This document shows positions 61,671 to 64,000 of a DNA stretch of 64,000 nucleotides, in pieces. Below the pieces are notes generated by a model, which made no database searches, was not told the origin of the DNA, and saw only the letters and a list, made by a program, of their open reading frames with translations. The DNA is from Bacteroidales bacterium (GTDB taxonomy: Bacteria > Bacteroidota > Bacteroidia > Bacteroidales > F082). Made by a program: the position numbers and the translations under genes. The stretch spans positions 1 through 64,000 of the forward strand of contig JAKSMW010000006.1 of NCBI GenBank assembly GCA_024400395.1. The letters are read 5' to 3'. Positions within the stretch are counted from its first letter, which is position 1; each line of letters starts with the position of its first letter.

Positions 61671-62744
61671 AAGCACCGAGTTCTCGTCTAAGTCGTTCAT
61701 TTTGAACAGTCTGTCAAGCTGTACGGCGTAGAGGCGCGACAAGAGCGAGAGCGTCTCGCCCTGTTGTATGACGTGATATTTGTAACCGTCGGCGGCGCGA
61801 AGTCGTTTCGGTTCGATGTAAAGGACTTCATTAGCCTCGAAAGTTTTCTTGTTGCCGAGGTCGTTGTATTTCACAAGCTGATATTTATATACGCCGAGTT
61901 CTTTAGCCAAATTCTGCAAAGAGTCGTTCTGTTTGGTGTAGATGAACTTCACGCCGAAATTCTCGCGGATGTAATGATTTCCGTCGGTGGCTCCGACAAC
62001 GGTGCATTCGGCAAGCACCGGAACCGCAGCATGTTGTCGTGCGATGCGTTTCTTCAGACGTCTCTCTTTTCTCTCCTTTTTCTTCAGATTCACCGTCTCC
62101 TGTTTCTCCTCATCCGTTGTCTGTTGTCCGCCGACCGTGGTCTGCTGTTCATCCACTTTTGTCTGTTGCCCGCCGTTTGACTGCTGTCCTTTGACCTTGA
62201 ATTTCCCAGTCACGACCATCTCGTCATATTTGTAAAGCTCATAGTTTTCAATGAGTCTTATCAAAACGGAGGCGTATGTCGGCAGCGTTGCGTAACCGGC
62301 TTTCTTAAGTCCTTTCGCCCACCCTTCGTAGTCGGTGATTTTCAGGTTGAAGAGGTCTTTGTACCTGTCGCGTTTCAGAAACTGCGAATGGTCGCGGTAC
62401 GAGTCTTCGGCCTTGTCATAGACGCGGAAGCACTCTTTCGGGGCGTCGTCATCAACACGCATCGTGTGTCCGTTCCAGTCGTCATGGCATTTTATTCCGA
62501 AATGGTTGTTGCCTTTCGTGGCGAGGACGCTCTTCCCGTTGCCCGATTCGAGTATCCCCTGCGCGAGCGTTATCGACGCCGGGATTTTGTTGTTCATCAT
62601 TTCAGACATTGCAATGTCTTTGTATTTGTCAATGTAATCAAGGGTTTCCTTGCTCTGCTGCTTGTCCTGCGCAAAGCAGTTGAAACTCATGAAAATCATG
62701 GCAAACAATGCGATTATACAATATTTCCTCGTCATTTTTTTCAT
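61641..62744 (-). CDS. Secreted N-acetylglucosaminidase-type hydrolase with LysM domain
   Basis: 367 residues from ATG 62744 (MKKMTRKYCIIALFAMIF); the longer frame to 62789 starts beyond the promoter. A signal peptide (ending CFAQ) is followed by a glucosaminidase/FlgJ-like domain (about 30-185: ITLAQGILESGNGKSVLATKGNNHFGIKC, with the catalytic Glu in LESG). Then come a Gln-rich linker of GGQQT repeats (about 195-230), a basic KKKERKERRLKKR segment, and a C-terminal part with LysM features (YHVIQQGETLSLLSRLYAVQLDRLFKMNDL, about 320-365). It should cut or remodel peptidoglycan. A preceding LysM-like segment (about 275-310) is degenerate. Confidence 0.88.
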   Translation of the reverse strand: MKKMTRKYCIIALFAMIFMSFNCFAQDKQQSKETLDYIDKYKDIAMSEMMNNKIPASITLAQGILESGNGKSVLATKGNNHFGIKCHDDWNGHTMRVDDDAPKECFRVYDKAEDSYRDHSQFLKRDRYKDLFNLKITDYEGWAKGLKKAGYATLPTYASVLIRLIENYELYKYDEMVVTGKFKVKGQQSNGGQQTKVDEQQTTVGGQQTTDEEKQETVNLKKKERKERRLKKRIARQHAAVPVLAECTVVGATDGNHYIRENFGVKFIYTKQNDSLQNLAKELGVYKYQLVKYNDLGNKKTFEANEVLYIEPKRLRAADGYKYHVIQQGETLSLLSRLYAVQLDRLFKMNDLDENSVLSIGQIIRLR

Positions 62745-62755
62745 TAAAAAACGTG

Positions 62756-62763
62756 CAAAAATA
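62756..62763 (-). promoter_or_regulatory. Promoter -7 element for the glucosaminidase-LysM gene
   Basis: CAAAAATA reads TATTTTTG on the minus strand, exact TAnnTTTG, 11 bp before ATG 62744. A minus-strand TTTG at 62787-62790 lies 23 bp upstream. Confidence 0.6.
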
Positions 62764-62904
62764 ATAAAAAATATCAATACCGCCATCAAATTAATTCAGC
62801 AATAAATTCAATTGTCACGGATGCAGATTTATTTCATGCGACTTCATCATGCGAATTTAAAAACTTTTAACTTTAAAAACTTTACAACTTTATTACTTTT
62901 TTTG

Positions 62905-62912
62905 TATTTTTG
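62905..62912 (+). promoter_or_regulatory. Promoter -7 element for rsmG
   Basis: TATTTTTG, exact TAnnTTTG, 17 bp before the rsmG start at 62930. Confidence 0.6.
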
Positions 62913-62929
62913 CGGATTAAATTGAAAAA

Positions 62930-63556
62930 ATGGATCATCTTTTAATTAAGAAATACTTCCCGAATCTGAACGACACGCAACTGTCACAATATGAACAGCT
63001 TGCGCCGCTTTATGAAGATTGGAACAGCAAGATAAACCTGATTTCGCGCAAGGACATGGAAAACTTCTACGAGCATCATGTCCTTCATTCTCTTGCCATT
63101 GCAAAATATTTCGATCTCCTTCCTGGAATGAAGGTGATGGACATCGGCACAGGCGGCGGTTTCCCCGGCATCCCGCTGGCGATAATGTATCCGCAGACGA
63201 AATTCATGCTTGTTGACAGCATCGGCAAGAAGATAAAAGTCGTTCAGGACGTGAAGGAAAAGCTTGGTTTGGAGAACGTTACGGCTGTCAACGACCGCGC
63301 CGAGAACATCAAGGAGAAATTCGACGTCATCGCGAGCCGCGCCGTCACACAACTCCCCGACTTCGTGAAATGGTGCAACGGGAAATTACGAATCACCAAC
63401 GACATCGAGGCCGGCGGCATCTTATATTTAAAGGGTGGCGACATCGAAGAAGAGCTGCGCAGCGTCCCGAAAAACTGGAAACGCAAGACGACAGCGATCA
63501 GCAAATGGTTCGAGGAACCGTATTTTGAGGAGAAATACGTGATCCAGCTTTATTAG
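62930..63556 (+). CDS. rsmG: 16S rRNA (guanine527-N7)-methyltransferase
   Basis: 208 residues. The class I methyltransferase motif VMDIGTGGGFPGIPLAI near residue 68, SIGKKIKVVQDVKEKLGL near 95 and VIASRAVTQLPDFVKWC near 125 are those of RsmG (GidB), which methylates G527 of 16S rRNA; loss of this enzyme gives low-level streptomycin resistance in other bacteria. Length is normal. It is transcribed divergently from the glucosaminidase gene and followed by tandem repeats. Confidence 0.94.
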   Translation: MDHLLIKKYFPNLNDTQLSQYEQLAPLYEDWNSKINLISRKDMENFYEHHVLHSLAIAKYFDLLPGMKVMDIGTGGGFPGIPLAIMYPQTKFMLVDSIGKKIKVVQDVKEKLGLENVTAVNDRAENIKEKFDVIASRAVTQLPDFVKWCNGKLRITNDIEAGGILYLKGGDIEEELRSVPKNWKRKTTAISKWFEEPYFEEKYVIQLY

Positions 63557-63618
63557 TTAAAAGAGGAGAGTTAAGAGAGGAAAGATGAGAGTTAAGAGTT
63601 AAGAGAGGAGAGAGGGAA

Positions 63619-63709
63619 CTCGTGTAACTTGTGTTAAAAACTCGTGTAACTTGTGTTAAAAAACTCGTGTAACTTGTGTTAAAAAACCCGTGCAACTTAT
63701 GTTAAAAAT
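63619..63709 (+). repeat. Tandem repeat of about 23 bp, four copies
   Basis: CTCGTGTAACTTGTGTTAAA plus two or three A residues occurs at 63619, 63641 and 63664, and a diverged copy (CCCGTGCAACTTATGTTAAA) at 63687. The stretch just before (63556-63615) is made of GAGAGTTAAGAG words. Confidence 0.9.
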
Positions 63710-63740
63710 CAATAAACTAAATAATCTAAACAAATTCAAA

Positions 63741-64000
63741 ATGAAAAAGTTATTCTTATCATTGCTGCTCATCGCGACATTCGCCGTGAGCGGTTACGCC
63801 CAGCAGTCGATGCCATGTCCGATGGACCCGAACGTGCGTTACGGAAAATTGGACAACGGCATGACTTACTACATCCGTCACAACGAGAAACCGGCGAAGC
63901 GCGCCGACTTCTACATCGCGCAGAAGGTCGGCTCGGTGCTTGAAGAAGAGAGCCAGCGCGGTCTCGCCCACTTCCTCGAACACATGGCATTCAACGGCAC
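63741..64000 (+). CDS. M16 family zinc metallopeptidase (5' part only)
   Basis: The frame from ATG 63741 is open to the window edge (86 codons). A signal peptide ([21 protein letters not shown]) is followed by [34 protein letters not shown] and the inverted zinc motif HFLEH in [14 protein letters not shown], the M16 (pitrilysin/insulinase) hallmark. The full protein is expected to be a periplasmic double-domain peptidase of about 900 residues, as usual in Bacteroidota, but only the beginning is visible. Confidence 0.9.
   Translation, partial: MKKLFLSLLLIATFAVSGYAQQSMPCPMDPNVRYGKLDNGMTYYIRHNEKPAKRADFYIAQKVGSVLEEESQRGLAHFLEHMAFNG

Noticed and set aside
63619..63709. CRISPR array
   Set aside because: The 22-23-bp units are directly tandem, with no spacers and no cas genes.

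Overview
The window is chromosomal DNA of a Bacteroidota bacterium, most likely of the order Bacteroidales. The evidence: repeated promoters of the Bacteroidota type (-7 TAnnTTTG, sometimes with a -33 TTTG), almost no Shine-Dalgarno signals, a fused SecDF, lipoproteins with Bacteroidales-type repeats, a cargo protein with a C-terminal type IX secretion (T9SS) sorting domain, and lineage-typical families (DUF4290, DUF5606, long-form PurM, PorE-like PD40/OmpA protein). No rRNA, tRNA, CRISPR array, prophage or intact insertion sequence was recognised.

Layout. 1-1.9 kb: a truncated surface lipoprotein, a 46-codon peptide gene upstream of it, and a GC-rich gene-free stretch with three hairpins. 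1.9-14.4 kb: housekeeping genes on the plus strand (uvrD/pcrA, DUF4290, murA, grpE-dnaJ, a hypothetical gene, a two-gene ABC exporter, secDF). 14.5-21.3 kb: a PD40/OmpA envelope protein, purM-prfA-pyrF and an Rpn-type nuclease. 21.4-36.3 kb: minus strand, with an Omp28-like T9SS cargo, ilvE, a TPR / sigma factor / membrane anti-sigma-like module, and a tightly packed operon for a CXXX-repeat peptide with radical-SAM maturation genes, then a methyltransferase. 36.4-41.1 kb: htpG, lemA with two TPM-domain genes, ftsE. 41.1-55.8 kb: two glycosyltransferases, murB, an 800-residue protein with four NPCBM-like repeats, pyrK-pyrD, DUF5606, an OYE/SDR pair, an MsbA-type exporter, purB and a FISUMP-like lipoprotein. 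56.2-64 kb: lpdA, a lytic transglycosylase, uvrA, a glucosaminidase-LysM protein, rsmG and the start of an M16 peptidase.

The most interesting system is the CXXX operon (about 28.08-34.56 kb, minus strand). Its product is a 233-residue protein with a twin-arginine signal, a lipobox and 44 further cysteines, nearly all spaced CxxxC. Directly downstream are a canonical radical-SAM/SPASM enzyme, a SPASM-bearing partner without the CxxxCxxC motif, and an 89-residue accessory protein. Upstream are a lipoprotein, a Sel1/TPR periplasmic protein and a helix-turn-helix regulator. The peptide family has been named by bioinformatics but I know of no established product. The Tat signal suggests modification in the cytoplasm, export in folded form, and anchoring as a lipoprotein.

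Two other signals stand out. A shared 12-bp palindromic core lies upstream of both chaperone units in the window (grpE-dnaJ and htpG) and could be a heat-shock operator. Families of short low-complexity repeats fill many intergenic gaps, and one copy lies in frame inside murB. All functional calls come from reading translated sequence and from remembered family features; no search was run.
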